DNA of 64,000 nt from Diphasiastrum complanatum (taxonomy: Eukaryota > Streptophyta > Lycopodiopsida > Lycopodiales > Lycopodiaceae), in assembly GCA_029204225.1 (NCBI GenBank), contig CM055094.1, positions 63,378,442-63,442,441 of the forward strand. Direction: 5' to 3'. Under the pieces are notes generated by a model that saw only the letters and a list, made by a program, of their open reading frames with translations, did not search any database and had not been told where the DNA came from. The position numbers and the translations under genes were made by a program. Shown piece after piece: positions 52,199-64,000 of this stretch (position 1 is its first letter; each line of letters begins with the position of its first letter).

Positions 52199-53323
52199 CT
52201 TGTGTTTTGGTTGCTGTAAGAACAAATCGACATGCGTCATTGGATGCTTATTAATTGCTGCTGTTGACCTTTGGCCACAAGTTGATGTTGGGACATTCTA
52301 AAGGACTGTGGCTTAATCACACTAGAGTTGTAGGACTTCCTGTATTAGATACACGGCAACACAAATCAGTTTCATCAAGAAAACCAAACCCTGGGAAAGA
52401 CACATTCTATGTCAGAAGAAATACAACACGTTCAATTATCAGCTCCTAGCTGAATACAATAAGCTAAGAACAATCAAAAGCTACTAGTATGGTGCTCTTT
52501 GATTCCATCTCATGTATCGACATTTCAGACAATTCTCTAAAATGCTGGTGTCTGAGTTTGATTTTTAGAGTTCCTGCTGCCTCTCTCAGATTTGACTTCA
52601 TGTTGTTGTCTTTTGTGATAGTTAGCAGCAGCTACAGATGTCACTCTCATATCTTGAAGTGCTTAAGATTCTGTCTATGCAGTTTCACAGATTGTTTATT
52701 TCTAACTTAAATTTATCTAATGCACGAAGATAAGTGGAACTTTGGTGTCGCAAAGGAGGAAAATGAGGGAGCACTTTATGTGTGTTGGAATTTCAAATAC
52801 CAGTTGTGGCAATGGCAAATAGAATGCCACTGTAGTTCATGTGCAAGCAATGTAACATCAGGAACTCTGCCACATTGACCTTCATAGCTATTTGATTTGT
52901 GAAGTTCAGGAATTCAATGATAAAGGGTACATATATTATGTAGTTTGTGTTTGAAAATTAGGCTAATTTGTGTTTGAAAATTAGGCTGAGAGGTTGGGAG
53001 GAAAATCCAGATTATGTTCGATCTTATGGGTAACAGTGACAGCTCTTTAGTGGAAGATTTTATTAATTTCTACACATGTTTGCATGATTCGCAACTCACA
53101 GAATAAATTCAGCTTTACATAATTGTACTTGATACCTATTTTTACCCTACAGTAAATTTTATGATAGTGGAGCCATTGGCATACGGTTGGGATGCACATG
53201 CATATATTACAGCTCTCCCCTTCTCTTTACAATTATCAAATCTTGTAAGATTATGTAGACCTTGGGGCAGATTTGTTTTGTCTTATGCATTCCTTTTGCC
53301 TACCATACTAGGGCCATTCCTTC
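52199..53323 (+). other. Sec14 3' UTR and downstream
   Basis: No gene or element recognised. A tandem 20-bp repeat (TGTGTTTGAAAATTAGGCTR) lies at ~52945-52988. Confidence 0.55.
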
Positions 53324-54202
53324 ATTCGAAACATAGTTGCAGCGCGATTCCCGAATCGCGATTCAGAATCGCGATCAGAATCGCGATTCAGAATCGCGAT
53401 CAGAATCGCGATTCCGATTCGCGATTCGGGATTCTGATCGCAATTCCGATTCGCGATTCGGGATTTTCCCAGAATCGTGTAGAATCGTTTTTTTTTTTTT
53501 TTTGTTGAAATTTTTTTAGGCAATATGGGTATCAGATGAAAGCTTTGATCGAGGGGATTATGATTGTGTAGTTTGCCGACTGTTTCGGGTACGAAACACC
53601 AAAAAGTGTGTTTTCATTCAGGGAGTTGGAAGGCCAAATCATGAAGAGGCCTTACCGTCGGGGCCGGGGTTTACCGGCAGCCCTCGGACCCCGCCGTTGG
53701 GGGGCGTTGCCCCCCAAACCCCCCACTAGGGGGCTACCGCCCCCTGAACCCCCTAGAGCTTCTTGCTATATAGACATTGTAGATAAAAATGCCATCGCCC
53801 CCCTGTAGATAAAAATGGGGTCCAAATGCGCGCCGAGAAGGGCCCAATATTTATGCCCCCAACTGTACGTACATTGCACTCACATCTCCAGTGAACCAAT
53901 TGCAAAAGTGATCATCATCCATACAGTTGATAGTCCAAACTGTAGCATTAACATTTACTGAAAACCAGAGCAAATGACAATCGGATAGCTACTGAAAATA
54001 AGATCTGTTTGTGCCTCATCTACTGCACTTATGAGAGGCAAAACGCTGGTTTGACCATTGATGCCCTAAAAAAATTTCAGCAATAAGCTATTTTTCCAAT
54101 TTTTTTTTTTTTTTTTTGCGATTATGGGTCGCGATTCGTAGAATCGCAACCCGCGAATCGCAGACCCAGCGAATCGCGATTCGCTGCAACTATGATTCGA
54201 AA
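53324..54202. mobile_element. hAT-like non-autonomous element, copy 2 (complete, 863 bp)
   Basis: Element 53332-54194 with a perfect 13-bp TIR CATAGTTGCAGCG at each end and an 8-bp target duplication ATTCGAAA (53324-53331, 54195-54202). Subterminal arrays of GAATCGCGATTC palindromes lie at 53343-53490 and, reversed, at 54117-54184, each followed inward by a T-run. The core shares GCAATATGGGTATCAG and the block CACCAAAAAGTGTGTTTTC ... AAGGCCAAATCATGAAGAGG with copy 1 (there on the other strand), plus the hairpin TTGGGGGGC-GTT-GCCCCCCAA at 53697-53717. No transposase. Confidence 0.9.
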
Positions 54203-54414
54203 TAAAAGGCACAACACAAGTGTTTGAGCTCTTTAAATACAAGTCCCTCAATAAGTGCTGAGTTGGTTGAGGTCATGGGCTTACCTTAACCCATTGCATA
54301 AATTAGGGAATTTTAGCAAGAAATACTCCTTGAGTACACATGGAAATCACATATTGGAGAAACATTTGTTGAGAGATTAAGTACACATGGAAAACACATT
54401 TTGAAGAAACTTTT

Positions 54415-54416
<2 letters not shown>

Positions 54417-54472
<56 letters not shown>

Positions 54473-54476
54473 CGAG
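54417..54476 (+). repeat. (GA)n microsatellite
   Basis: About 50 bp of pure GA followed by GAGAGCGAGAGCGAG. Confidence 0.95.
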
Positions 54477-57400
54477 CCTTGTTGAAATGTGCATTTACAT
54501 TTGTTCATTTAAGATGTCACTTGGGAGTCTTGATTTCAAGGTGTATGGATCTTGATGTGTTTAGGATTCCCAAATGCTAAAGCATACTTGTTAGATGTGC
54601 TAGAACATCTTGAAATGCTAACTTGCGTTATATGTGGCTATAATAGACTTGGATCAATTTCATTTTCACTCTCTTTAACATTCTTGTAATCTTGCATTTG
54701 CAACATACTTTATTGACTCATAAGTAACTCTAGGATTTTGCAAATCTCTTTTGTGCTCCTTTTGCAATGTTGCCTTTGCAACACATTTTATTGTCACACA
54801 AGTTGTTTTGTAGTTTTTCAAAGCTCTTGTAATCATTTTTTGTATCAACAGTTCAAAGATTTAAAAAAAGAGATAGTTGTTGAATTTCACATGTGTAGGA
54901 GTGCCCAAAAGTGTGATCATAAGACTTGGTGATTGCACAAAGATTAAGCATACTAATTGAAATCCAAGATCTATCTCACAAATCTTAGGCAAGAGCACTA
55001 TGTAACATGCATATATCAAACATAAAAGTACATTCACACTTGTGAAGACTTGTTGTGGATGAAAAAACTTAGTGTGGAAAAGACTTGCTCTCGGGTAGAG
55101 AGAAATCAACAACCAAGACTTGGGTAGAGAGAGAAAGCCAATTTGACTCAAAATGTAGAAACTCTCATTCAACTCCAAAAAACTCACTTAGAATTGATCT
55201 AAGACACATATAAGTAACAATTTAGTTGAAGGGGAGTGAAACATGATTGGACCCCTTCTTTTCCTCCTCTAAATGTGATTGAAAACTCTCAAAAAATTTA
55301 CTCGTAGAATGTCAAAACCCTTTGTAAACCTCTATAGAAACCATGCAATTGAAGGACATCTCAATTCTCACTCCTTTTGACCACATGAATCTTATGCATG
55401 AGGGGATCCTAGGTGTTAGTGTGCATAGGAACACAAATGATTGAATCAAGAAAATCAATCAAAATTTTTATTTGATGGATTTTAAGCAATGTTTGATAAG
55501 TAGGTAGATTTTTGTTTTTACTTGGGTGAGCCAAAACCCGAAATGTTACAACATTATAGTGCCAATTATACCTTAAATGGATACATATTTTGAAAATTAT
55601 TTGACTTGCCTAAGTTGTAAAACATATTAGATTCTGTAAAGAGATAACAGCTCTTGCATGGATGGTAAATATTCTTGGAACATCGATATGGCTAATAAAG
55701 TAGGATCTATAGTTTTTACTCAAGTAAAAAGGTAAAACTTATGTTTGCAAATGAAGTTTACTCGAGCTTAGTCATAGTATCCTTATCACAGAATATAGTA
55801 AAAGATTAATAAATGAAGTATAACAAGTGTATCTTCATGAAGGGAGCACAAGGGAGAGAAGTTTGTGATTAATAGTGGTTTACAAAGATTTAGCAATAAA
55901 AATGATAGTCTAGTCATCAACATATGTAATAAAACATGGCAGCTAGTACCACCAATGCGAATAAACACAAAACACCAAGGAACAGAATTGAACAGTGAGA
56001 ACAATAATCTTTTCTAAAATACTTACTATAGTTCATAGATGTCAAGAGCAATTCTAGGAGATGTCCTGTGAATATCCGACTCCTATAATCTAGTTTCTCA
56101 ATGCATAGAATAGGCTTGACCATCCTCAACAACTATATCTCATTCTGATTCATCTACTCTACTAGATTCTTCATATAATCAACACAAGTACTCAATCCAG
56201 ATCTGCTATAGAAACAGATCTATAGAAACTCAGCTATGGCTTTTAAAGTCACAAGTGGAAACAAGTCTTAGATTTATGACATTTATCAAGTCTCACAAAT
56301 GGAGACAAGTCTGGGGAGTTATGACATTTACTAAGAATCAAGATCACACATGGCAAAGATGCACTGTGGTTTTAGTATCTTTATCTTGAAGACAATCCCT
56401 CACGAATTCACAATGTCAACAGTTATGCTGGACGGAATAAAATATGAATCACCTCCAATCCTCACCAGTCAGTGGTGTTTTTGTTAGTATCACTTCACCA
56501 TACTGCTTAAGAGTTCAAATCTTCGCATAGCTCACTTAAGATCCTATTCAATATCAATGACAAATCCGTATCCAGTAAGGAATCCATTACCAAAACAGAG
56601 ATTTGCATTCTCATTAAAAACACAGTGGTGCAATACAAAACATTCTGAGTTTGATACTTTTCAGATTCATCCTTCTTAGAGAACAAAATATACTTGGCTT
56701 TGCAGTACAATCTCTGTAGAAAAGAAGGAATGGTCACTTCTAGACAAGGAGCAAGAAATGCACAATGCTTTCTTCTCATTGACTTGCAGATGAATGAACA
56801 ATGAGAAACGGTAGAGTAGATTCCCTCTTAAGCCTAGGCAGAGCCGTAAAGATCTGTGCTTCTTCTTCTACCAAAATGTTTGAACGTTCTAAAATGAAAG
56901 AGCATCTGCCTTATCAGGAATTCGTGGCAACAAGAAGCCTCAATAACTGCCTAACACAATGGCTAGTGCTAGTCTGCCACAAGGAATGAGCTTATCACGC
57001 TAGGACTGCTGCTACAGTCTTCAATATAAATCACTGGACATAACTATTTTGTAGAGATGCGTTGCAACAGGAACCTGTACTCCAAAAGAGAAATCATGTC
57101 TTGCTTAGCAGCGACTGTAACCCATTTGAAATTTGTGACGAATTGCTGCTGTAGATTTTATTGGGTGATCGACAATCGATAGCACTGCCCTGAAGACATC
57201 TCTCATTGAATTCAGAATTTCAGCATTGCTTCCAAGAATCTCTCAGCTCTTGAATGGGCTTACCTCAGGCTTCAGTAGAATCAAGCTGCTGAGAACTTCC
57301 ATAAGAGCACAATTTAATATCGTTGTCACTGTAACTCACCATCTTATGTGTATATTCTTAGTTCAATTGACATATACTTGGAAACTACAGGGTATATTCT

Positions 57401-58289
57401 TAGCTCAATTGAATACCAAACATGTAGCAAGAGAAACCAAGTGCATCTTTTTGTAGAATGTCATTCATTTGGTATAGATGTGCAGAGACAAAGAAATGCA
57501 CTACAAGTGGATATTTGTGTATCTAAAAGAGAGTTCACAAACTTTTTATGTTACATGACAACATTGTCGTCCCATCTTTACAACAACTAAGACATGATGA
57601 CCCACTCATAGTTACAACAATTTGTTGTTTTTTTGGCTTGATATGCTAGGAATATGTACAATGTTTAAAGAGACAATGTCGAACCTAAAAATCCTTTCCG
57701 ATAAAGGCACGCATTGTTTAGATCAAGGTTTATTTGGTTAACTCGAGTTAAACAATAGCGCAAAAAAGCTCAATGTTTCAAAATTTTGCTTACACACATT
57801 TTCAACAAAAAAGCTCACACACAATTTCAACAAGATAACTTTCTACACATAACACATGGCTCCATCAAGGAAACCATGCTCGTCAATCGACTTTGTGCTT
57901 CTTTTCAATGAGAAAGATGACAATGAATCATGGGTGCCAAGAAAGTATACAAAAAACTTTTGGGTTTTAATACATCTATCATAAATGAATGAGAGCCAAC
58001 TGGATCTCTCTTGCAGGTGTGTTATATGTAATACACAATGATATTGAAAAATTGCAATATAAAAGTAGAATTGCAAAAGATCTTGCTGATTGTGAAATCG
58101 ACTTTCTTTATGACTCTATGTATATTTTTGAATTGAAAGGCACTTTTGGGGAAATCCAGCCCATTCAACTACCTAGCATTAGAAGTGTTGAATGGATTAT
58201 TTATGAAGTTGCAGTTTCAAAATCATTTTGTTGGAAGCTGTATAATGATGTAAAAAATTCGTTAAAGTTAAGTACAAGCTAAAAACAAT
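54477..58289. other. Gene-free stretch, 3.8 kb
   Basis: AT-rich with short open frames on both strands, none with a family I recognise. A repeated phrase GTATATTCTTAGYTCAATTGA occurs at ~57350 and ~57392. Confidence 0.5.
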
Positions 58290-59110
58290 TCGATAAAGTT
58301 GGTTTGTTGCTTTGAATATATTTGACAAACAAATCTTTGAGAAAGATAACATCTCTACTAAAAGTAATCTTCTTGGTCTCTGGATTATAAATCCTATAAG
58401 TTTTATGATTCGAAGAGTATCCAACAAAGATAGACTTAGTATCTAGCAATATAACTGAAAATTGGAAGATGCCTTACCGATGGTTTTGAACTTGTCCACA
58501 CATCTTCGAATAAGACTTTGGTTGTAAGTCGATTATGAAGATATGCAGCTGTTGAGATGGCTTATGCCCAAAAGGTCTTCGATAATCCAGCATGTAGAAT
58601 TATACTTTTCGCACTTTCGACAAATGTAAAATTTTTACGTTTATTTACTCCATTTGACTATGGAGAATAGCTAGTGGTATACTACATAAGAATGCCATGA
58701 GTTTTGCAGTAATCTTTGAATTCAGTCGAAATGAATTTGCCTCTAGCTTGTTGCTTGAATTGCTGAAAATACTTGAAGGCTTTTGATTTTTTTCTTCAGA
58801 AAATAGACCACTGTCCTCCTCGAATAATCGTTTGTGAATCAGACGTGAAAGGAGTTCTAGCATGCTTTTGATTTTTTTTTTTTTGATTTTTTTGTTCAGA
58901 AGATAGACCACTGTCCTCCTCGAATAATCGTTGACTGCATGGGTCCACATATGCCACTATGTTGAAGGCTTTTGATTTTTTTCTTCAGAAAATAGACCAT
59001 TGTCCTCCTCGAATAATCGTTGATGAAGGTTAGAAAGTAATTTGCTCTCCCTATCAAGAGAGTATGCATGGGTCCACATATGTCTCTATGCACAATATCT
59101 AACACACCTT
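58290..59110 (-). pseudogene. Ty1/copia integrase remnant with internal triplication
   Basis: Minus strand from 59105: LDIVHRDICGPMHT, LIGRANYFLTFINDYSRRTM VYFLKKK (integrase D residues), then (58770-58640) FQQFKQQARGKF, EFKDYCKTHGILM, YTTSYSP and SNG. Further on (~58440-58330) come TKSIFVGYSSNHKTYRIYNP and ETKK, the linker to RT. Multiple stops. A ~55-bp segment encoding NDYSRRTVVYFLKKK occurs three times (58778-58832, ~58876-58931, 58967-59022). Confidence 0.82.
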
Positions 59111-59960
59111 TGGATGTGTGTTGTGAATCAGATGTGAAAGGAGTTCTAGCATGCTTGAGAATACAGCTTCGACAAACAGTATGGTCTAAAATATTGCTAC
59201 AATTGAGATCTCAAACATGGTAGGTAAATGTTTCTCCTATTTAACATTCTCTCTTTTTCTTGCCTAGGTCTCACTTCCTCATATTCTTCTTTTGGTCTTG
59301 ATATTATAAACCCAAGGCTTTTTAATTCTTAGTAAATCTTTCTCTTGTAAGTTTTCTGACATTTGTTGAATGGTGATTTGCCAATCCTTATTGCATAATT
59401 CCCTCATTCGAGGCATCTAAATTAAAGGCCATTTTAAAATGCTAACAAAATTTCTCAAGATGGACCATGACCTATCCACAATAGGACTTCATATTAAGGA
59501 AATTTTGATTATGGTGATTACCCTTACAATATCAGCATAGCAGTTTAGCAAGAGAGTAAGCATTCCTTAATTGTATATGTCATAAATACTTTGTTGTATC
59601 GTGTGAAAATTCATGTCGGTTTCTAAGAATGAATGTTTTTTAGAAATCACTTCCATACAACTTCTTAAATCTCTTTTATGTTGTGCATCATCATATTGGG
59701 TCATGCCATTATTACAATTGACAACTGAATTAGACAGGAAACAATAAACATGAATTTAAAATTTTGATATAAAAGCCAGTACATATGATGGTGCTATCCA
59801 ATCCGTGCACCCTGAAGAAGGGTTTCAATGGCGATCTAGATTAGACTCTGGATGACTGATCTACACAATAATAGAATGGTCCAATTGCTAATGAATGCTT
59901 CTCAATGTGGTAGTTATATAGTAGCGACCACCATCTGAGAGAGCGAACAACCAAAAGACC
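59111..59960. other. Gene-free stretch
   Basis: May include decayed copia sequence upstream of the integrase remnant, but nothing is assignable. Confidence 0.45.
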
Positions 59961-59966
59961 AAAGGG

Positions 59967-60075
59967 ATGCAAAACACCAAAAGTGTGTTTTTGCTCAGGG
60001 AATGGGAAGGCCAAATCATGAAGAGGCCATACCGTCCTACGAAAATGAGAGGTGCATTATTTAGTTATGTCTAAT
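59967..60075 (+). mobile_element. hAT-like family fragment, copy 3
   Basis: Matches the core of copies 1 and 2: GCAAAACACCAAAAGTGTG, GCTCAGGGAATGGGAAGGCC, AAATCATGAAGAGGCC, then GAGAGGTGCATTATTTAGTT (the latter as in copy 1, 14442-14480 reversed). The G/C hairpin block between them is deleted. Termini were not recognised. Confidence 0.75.
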
Positions 60076-60469
60076 AGCCATGACATTGTCACCTTCTCAT
60101 AAATTTTCATATTTCTTAGACCTATTTGAGTGTAATGCCAAAGGTCTTGCTACAAGAAGAGGGTAGTTCCTATGTGACTCCTCCACTTCAACAATCTCCA
60201 TGTGTGGTGGGCATACCAACAATGGTTGAGATGCAAAAGTTACACTTCCAAGCTAACATATTGAATATTTTTGTGGTGTTGGTGAGATAATATGGTAGAC
60301 TAAATCCCACACCACTTTAGATACTCTCACAAGAATTTGTGATGTATTTAGCCTCCTTCAAATCAACAATTTTTTTGTATAGGCGTCATCTTAAATGAGG
60401 GGCTTGATTTTATAGACATTTGCAACTGCATCATGTTTTAGACCCCTAACATGAGGAAGAACATGCGTA

Positions 60470-61176
60470 CTATTGTGAAAGGTAATTCTATTAGTTACTT
60501 GAAACGCTGCCAACCACCATATATTATTTTTGGACTGGACACTGAATCTGAAGTCTTCCTAGTCCACTGTTTGTGATAGTGCACCATTCATGAGAGTTAT
60601 ACTAACCCTCTCCATCTTCTGCCCTCTCACAATTTTTGACTCATCTAACTTAAGTACTATGATTATTTTGTCATTCACCTTTTCAAAGGTTATATCATAG
60701 AATGTCATGATGTATCTTAGCAAGTAATTTAGATCAACAAATAAGTTGTTTAATGAATTATCAGATATTGATCTTCCACCAGTTTTATACACCTCAATAT
60801 AAAATGGAGTACCTATGTTTAATGTATCTCTCTCTTTCTTCAAGTGATATGACCTTGAGATTGGGACTTTTCGAATTCGAACTTGCTTAAAAGCTTCTCT
60901 AATAAGTTTAAATATTGTTGCATATGCTTCCCTGCTAATACCTGCAAAATCAATAGCACCCTAAACTATAGTCTTATCTACATTTTTTTGAATGTCCACC
61001 ATCAAAGACTTTGTTATTTTGCACTTTACATTTAAACTCCTATTGTTCATCATGATACACTCTATGGATTTGCCTGTCAAAATTGAGCCCAATGACATTC
61101 CAAGTGAAGCATAGTCCTTAATATTCCGAGGAGCTACAAATGCAGATCTACAAACAAATTGAGATGCCCAAGACAT
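60470..61176 (-). pseudogene. Transposase-like gene, N-terminal half, reversed
   Basis: One minus-strand frame with two stops: MSWASQFVCRSAFVAPRNIK, then SREAYATIFKLIREAFKQVR, NIGTPFYIEVYKTGGRSISD, IIIVLKLDESKIVRGQKMER, VSITLMNGALSQTVD, stop, EDFRFSVQSKNNIWWLAAFQ and VTNRIT. VLKLDESK on a predicted strand could hold the first acid of a DDE catalytic triad. I do not recognise a named family. The coding-like frame stops near FQV, where the + strand piece at 62020 takes up. Confidence 0.5.
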
Positions 61177-62019
61177 CTATGTTGTAACTCAATAGGTAGC
61201 ATGATAGATGAATTAGAACTAGAAACTATTAAAACCTTGAGTTCATAAATACCATGGAAGGCTCATAAATCCCTCAACAATGACTTTTTTCTTATGATTT
61301 AGAACTTCTTATTTTATCAAAGTCTACTTTTATTTTTTGTTCAACAATGACTCCAACTAAAGAAGACTTTTCTTCAAGCCCTGAAAAAATAGCACATTCA
61401 AAATATGCCTTACTTTCATACTTAGAAGTTGAATCCCACCCATTCTAGATCCAAGGACTTGATGTATAGTTCTAAGAGGGTTCAGACACCAAATCACAAA
61501 GGATTGTGGTAAGGGAATGATTGACATTTCTAGGAAGACTTACTCTCCACCTAGGAGAATTCCTTTTACTCTCCAGGAGTGGACACTTCCATTGTCATTT
61601 TCCTTACACCACGTGTACTATCACATGAGCAATTGTCTAGTAAGATTAATGATCAAATTGTCAATTAAAAATTTCAATCAATTCTAAGTCCTTGCCCAAA
61701 GTGAGATGTGAGATGGTCAAACTCATAAGTGGCTCTATGAAGATACATACAAACATATTTATTATTTTGATTGTTGAGTCTTCATCAATCTAATCATCAA
61801 CTCCCACCACAAACTTATGTTTCTTGCTATGATCTTGAGTGGTGCAACAAAGATTTGAAATTGCATTACACCATGTGATCCTAATAATACTACATAGTAG
61901 TGTCTTAAAATATTTCTATAAAAAATAATGATTGGCTACATCTCTAATCAATTTCTATTCACTCTATCAACACTATCAATGGATAGTATTAATTCATAGT
62001 AAACTAAGTTTGATTAGTT
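61177..62019. other. Stretch between the two transposase halves
   Basis: AT-rich, no feature recognised. It separates the oppositely oriented halves and probably contains an inversion breakpoint. Confidence 0.45.
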
Positions 62020-62875
62020 CTTTGGACAAGTGCTGAAGGAGGATCATGATATATTATCATGGATATTCTCAAGGACATCTTATCCTAGGTTCATCAAGGA
62101 CCATATGGATGGAGGATTTCTCAATGTTCCAGGAGTTGGAGACTTCAATGTTGAATGGCACTTAGCAGGTGATTTAAAAACATTGAAATGCATGTATAAT
62201 GTCTCTCACGGTGCTACATCTAAACACCCTTGCTTGTATTGCTTAAAAAGGCAGAAGATGTTACTAGGAGTACGTGAATTACTAGAGAATATGCAGATCC
62301 AAGCTGGAAGTCTGTGTTGTCCATTCCCTTGAAAAATGTGCATGTTTGCACTCTTCATGCAGAATTTAGATTAATAGAAAAGATCATTTATCTTCATATA
62401 GTTTTTGCTTCGAATAGTAAGCCAGCATCATCCGCAAAGGAAGCTATCTCTCGATTAGAAGATGTTTATCAAAAGCACGACTTCATAAGGGACATGCCAA
62501 AATTCAGAAAGATGAAAAGCTTTCAGGAACAAAATGAAATATGACTACTAAGCCAAGCATAGGAGGAGCAAAGCATGTCTATTCCTATCAAACCATACTG
62601 GTAAGGCTTCTAATATTCAATACTCAATCTGGATAGATATCATTGTTTTCACTCAGGACTTTGAGAAGAGCGAAAATACTGGAGTACTAAAAGTTGACGT
62701 AGGGAAGAAGCTTGATAGTATGATTGAAATTCTAAGAAAAGATAAATTCTTTGATATTGATAAGAAAGTTGTACAAAAGACTTGTGTCGAGTTTGTTGAT
62801 GCAGTATCAAAAGCATGGGGAGAAGATCACATCACTCATTACATGATTAGTATAAATTCTTCAAGATGCTTTTAA
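62020..62875 (+). pseudogene. Transposase-like gene, C-terminal half
   Basis: Three + strand frames. 62020-62332: QVLKEDHDILSWIFSR, FLNVPGVGDFNVEWHLAGDL, KTLKCMYNVSHGATSKHPCL, YCLKRQK. 62314-62544: PLKNVHVCTLHAEFRLIEKI and SSAKEAISRLEDVYQKHDF. 62552-62875: CLFLSNHTGKASNIQYSIWI and RKDKFFDIDKKVVQKTCVEF, then WGEDHITHYM. EWHLAGDLK could supply a second DDE acid; C-x2-C follows (PCLYC). Frameshifts near 62330 and 62545 make it a pseudogene. Family unknown to me. Confidence 0.55.
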
Positions 62876-63368
62876 TTTTTCCTATATATTTAGATCCAAA
62901 CATAAGACTAACATTATGATTTTGACATCTGCAACACATACTAAGAGATCATACAACATTTTTTGCAAACACATATGGAAGCCTGAGTGTTTGGTCATCA
63001 CAAGGGATGGAGAAGTCACATTGGCAAGCACGGGCAACATTTCATCGAAATACACAACATGGTGGAACCAATGAAAAAACGAAATTACATTTATCAATTG
63101 TTTCATTGGTTCTACCGCAGATTTCAGATTCAACAAATAACAAAATCCACACAATACAGCAAGTTTAGAAAAGCATGCAAGTTCATACATGAAGAGAGAA
63201 ATTAGATGTTTGCTGAGTAGAAGATAACAAAGACATTGATGCGAAAATTGTGGTTAACGCTAATTGCAAATATCAATTAGGCTCTCAAATGAAACAAAAC
63301 AAAACGAAACAAAGCGAAACTGGACAAAATGAAACAAAACGAAATGAAACTTGAACAAGCTCTGATAT
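62876..63368. other. Gene-free stretch with GAAAC-rich leader
   Basis: 63290-63350 is a run of AACAAAACGAAAC variants next to the probable PBS at 63357-63368. Otherwise nothing recognised. Confidence 0.45.
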
Positions 63369-63953
63369 TGACATTGCTGCAGTGAAATCAAATTAATCAT
63401 GAACAAAAAACAATTCGGATGGATTTCAAATATGATTGATGGCCACTACCGGCTATATCATTTCTACAATCCTCCATAATGTAGACACACTGCTAATCTA
63501 TGTTTTAGATTAAAATAGCATTCAACAAAAGTTGAACCGATGTGCGAAATTGATAAATGAGTGAATGAGATATACAAGCGATGGCAGAAAATAATTTATT
63601 CAAGATCAGACTAAAATAAGAGTGATATGTGCGTACTGGCTACTATATCATCTATTGATCCTCTTGCTTTTCGTGTGATGTATGACAGACCCACACAACA
63701 CATTGGTGTGAGAGAAGCGGCGCTCTCCCACGAGTAATTTTTTGACTAGCGGACTTCTTGGATCTCTATGGATCCTGCTTACAAAACTTGTCTCGCTCAC
63801 AAGTGGACTTCTATTTTGTAGTCTGTATTCTGTGTATATCTATCTCCTAATGTATGTATCTTATAATTTAGAGTAGCGCACCAGATTAGATAGACTAAAC
63901 AATCTATAACTAATGACAGATTACAAGAGAGGTGGGTTAGGCATGTCCTAACA
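63357..63953 (-). mobile_element. Probable copia 5' LTR (63369-63953) with PBS
   Basis: On the minus strand a 585-bp segment starts TGTTAGGACATGCC and ends CAGCAATGTCA, followed by ATATCAGAGCTTG, a diverged Met-tRNA primer site. No gag follows and no second LTR is in the window, so this rests on end sequences only. The last 47 bases of the window show nothing further. Confidence 0.5.
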
Positions 63954-64000
63954 CTTTTTTGCTGACGTCATCATATCAGATCAGGGGTTTTTGTACTTCT

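Noticed and set aside
57989-58282. 97-codon open frame (MRANWISLAGVLYVIHN...)
   Set aside because: No recognisable family, no splice context and AT-rich composition; it ends where copia remnant sequence begins on the other strand.

Overview
This window is nuclear DNA of a land plant. It carries two intron-containing genes on the + strand, both with clear plant protein families (a DRP2-class dynamin with PH domain and a Sec14-type lipid-transfer protein). They sit in AT-rich DNA crowded with Ty1/copia and Ty3/gypsy debris, MITE-like elements and GA/CT microsatellites. There is no operon, Shine-Dalgarno site or CRISPR array. The clade cannot be fixed from sequence alone. The long, repeat-filled introns and a reverse-transcriptase remnant with a restriction-like endonuclease tail would fit a non-seed plant (fern, lycophyte or bryophyte), but that is inference.

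Region 1 (1-24.1 kb) is the 3' three-quarters of a dynamin-related protein 2 gene. Seventeen exons join in frame to give 769 codons plus stop: end of the GTPase domain, middle/stalk, PH domain, GED and a basic proline-rich tail. The first exons lie upstream of the window. One intron is 10.6 kb (1452-12099) and is filled by nested elements: a copia element whose two LTRs survive at 2519 and 8529 but whose interior now holds a gypsy pol, a reversed copia fragment with its own LTR, and a non-autonomous LTR element at 9194-11150. A later intron holds a complete 740-bp hAT-like element with an 8-bp target duplication.

Region 2 (24.1-43.9 kb) has no host gene I can recognise. In order it holds a ~940-bp near-perfect hairpin studded with mirrored CT/GA microsatellites, copia remnants, an 86-bp tRNA-derived retroposon with a 14-bp target duplication, a non-LTR reverse-transcriptase remnant, a 69-bp minisatellite, a 5' copia half with LTR, PBS, gag, protease and integrase, reversed copia gag sequences, and a Tourist-like MITE.

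Region 3 (43.9-52.2 kb) is a Sec14/CRAL-TRIO gene (4 coding exons, 280 aa) with an inverted pair of G-box/ABRE motifs upstream. Its last intron contains a complete 407-bp TRIM retrotransposon whose LTRs each contain a tRNA-like sequence, plus the 5' end of a copia element.

Region 4 (52.2-64 kb) is repeat territory: a second complete hAT-like element (863 bp) with a perfect 13-bp TIR, a copia integrase remnant with an internal triplication, a third fragment of the hAT family, a transposase-like gene whose two halves lie in opposite orientation, and a probable copia LTR.

Most notable: (a) the tRNA-bearing TRIM at 48378-48784; (b) the hAT-like family whose two complete copies share a core but have unrelated palindromic subterminal arrays (GGTACC/GGATCC versus GAATCGCGATTC); (c) the inverted, split transposase gene at 60.5-62.9 kb. 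All boundaries were read by eye and no database search was run.
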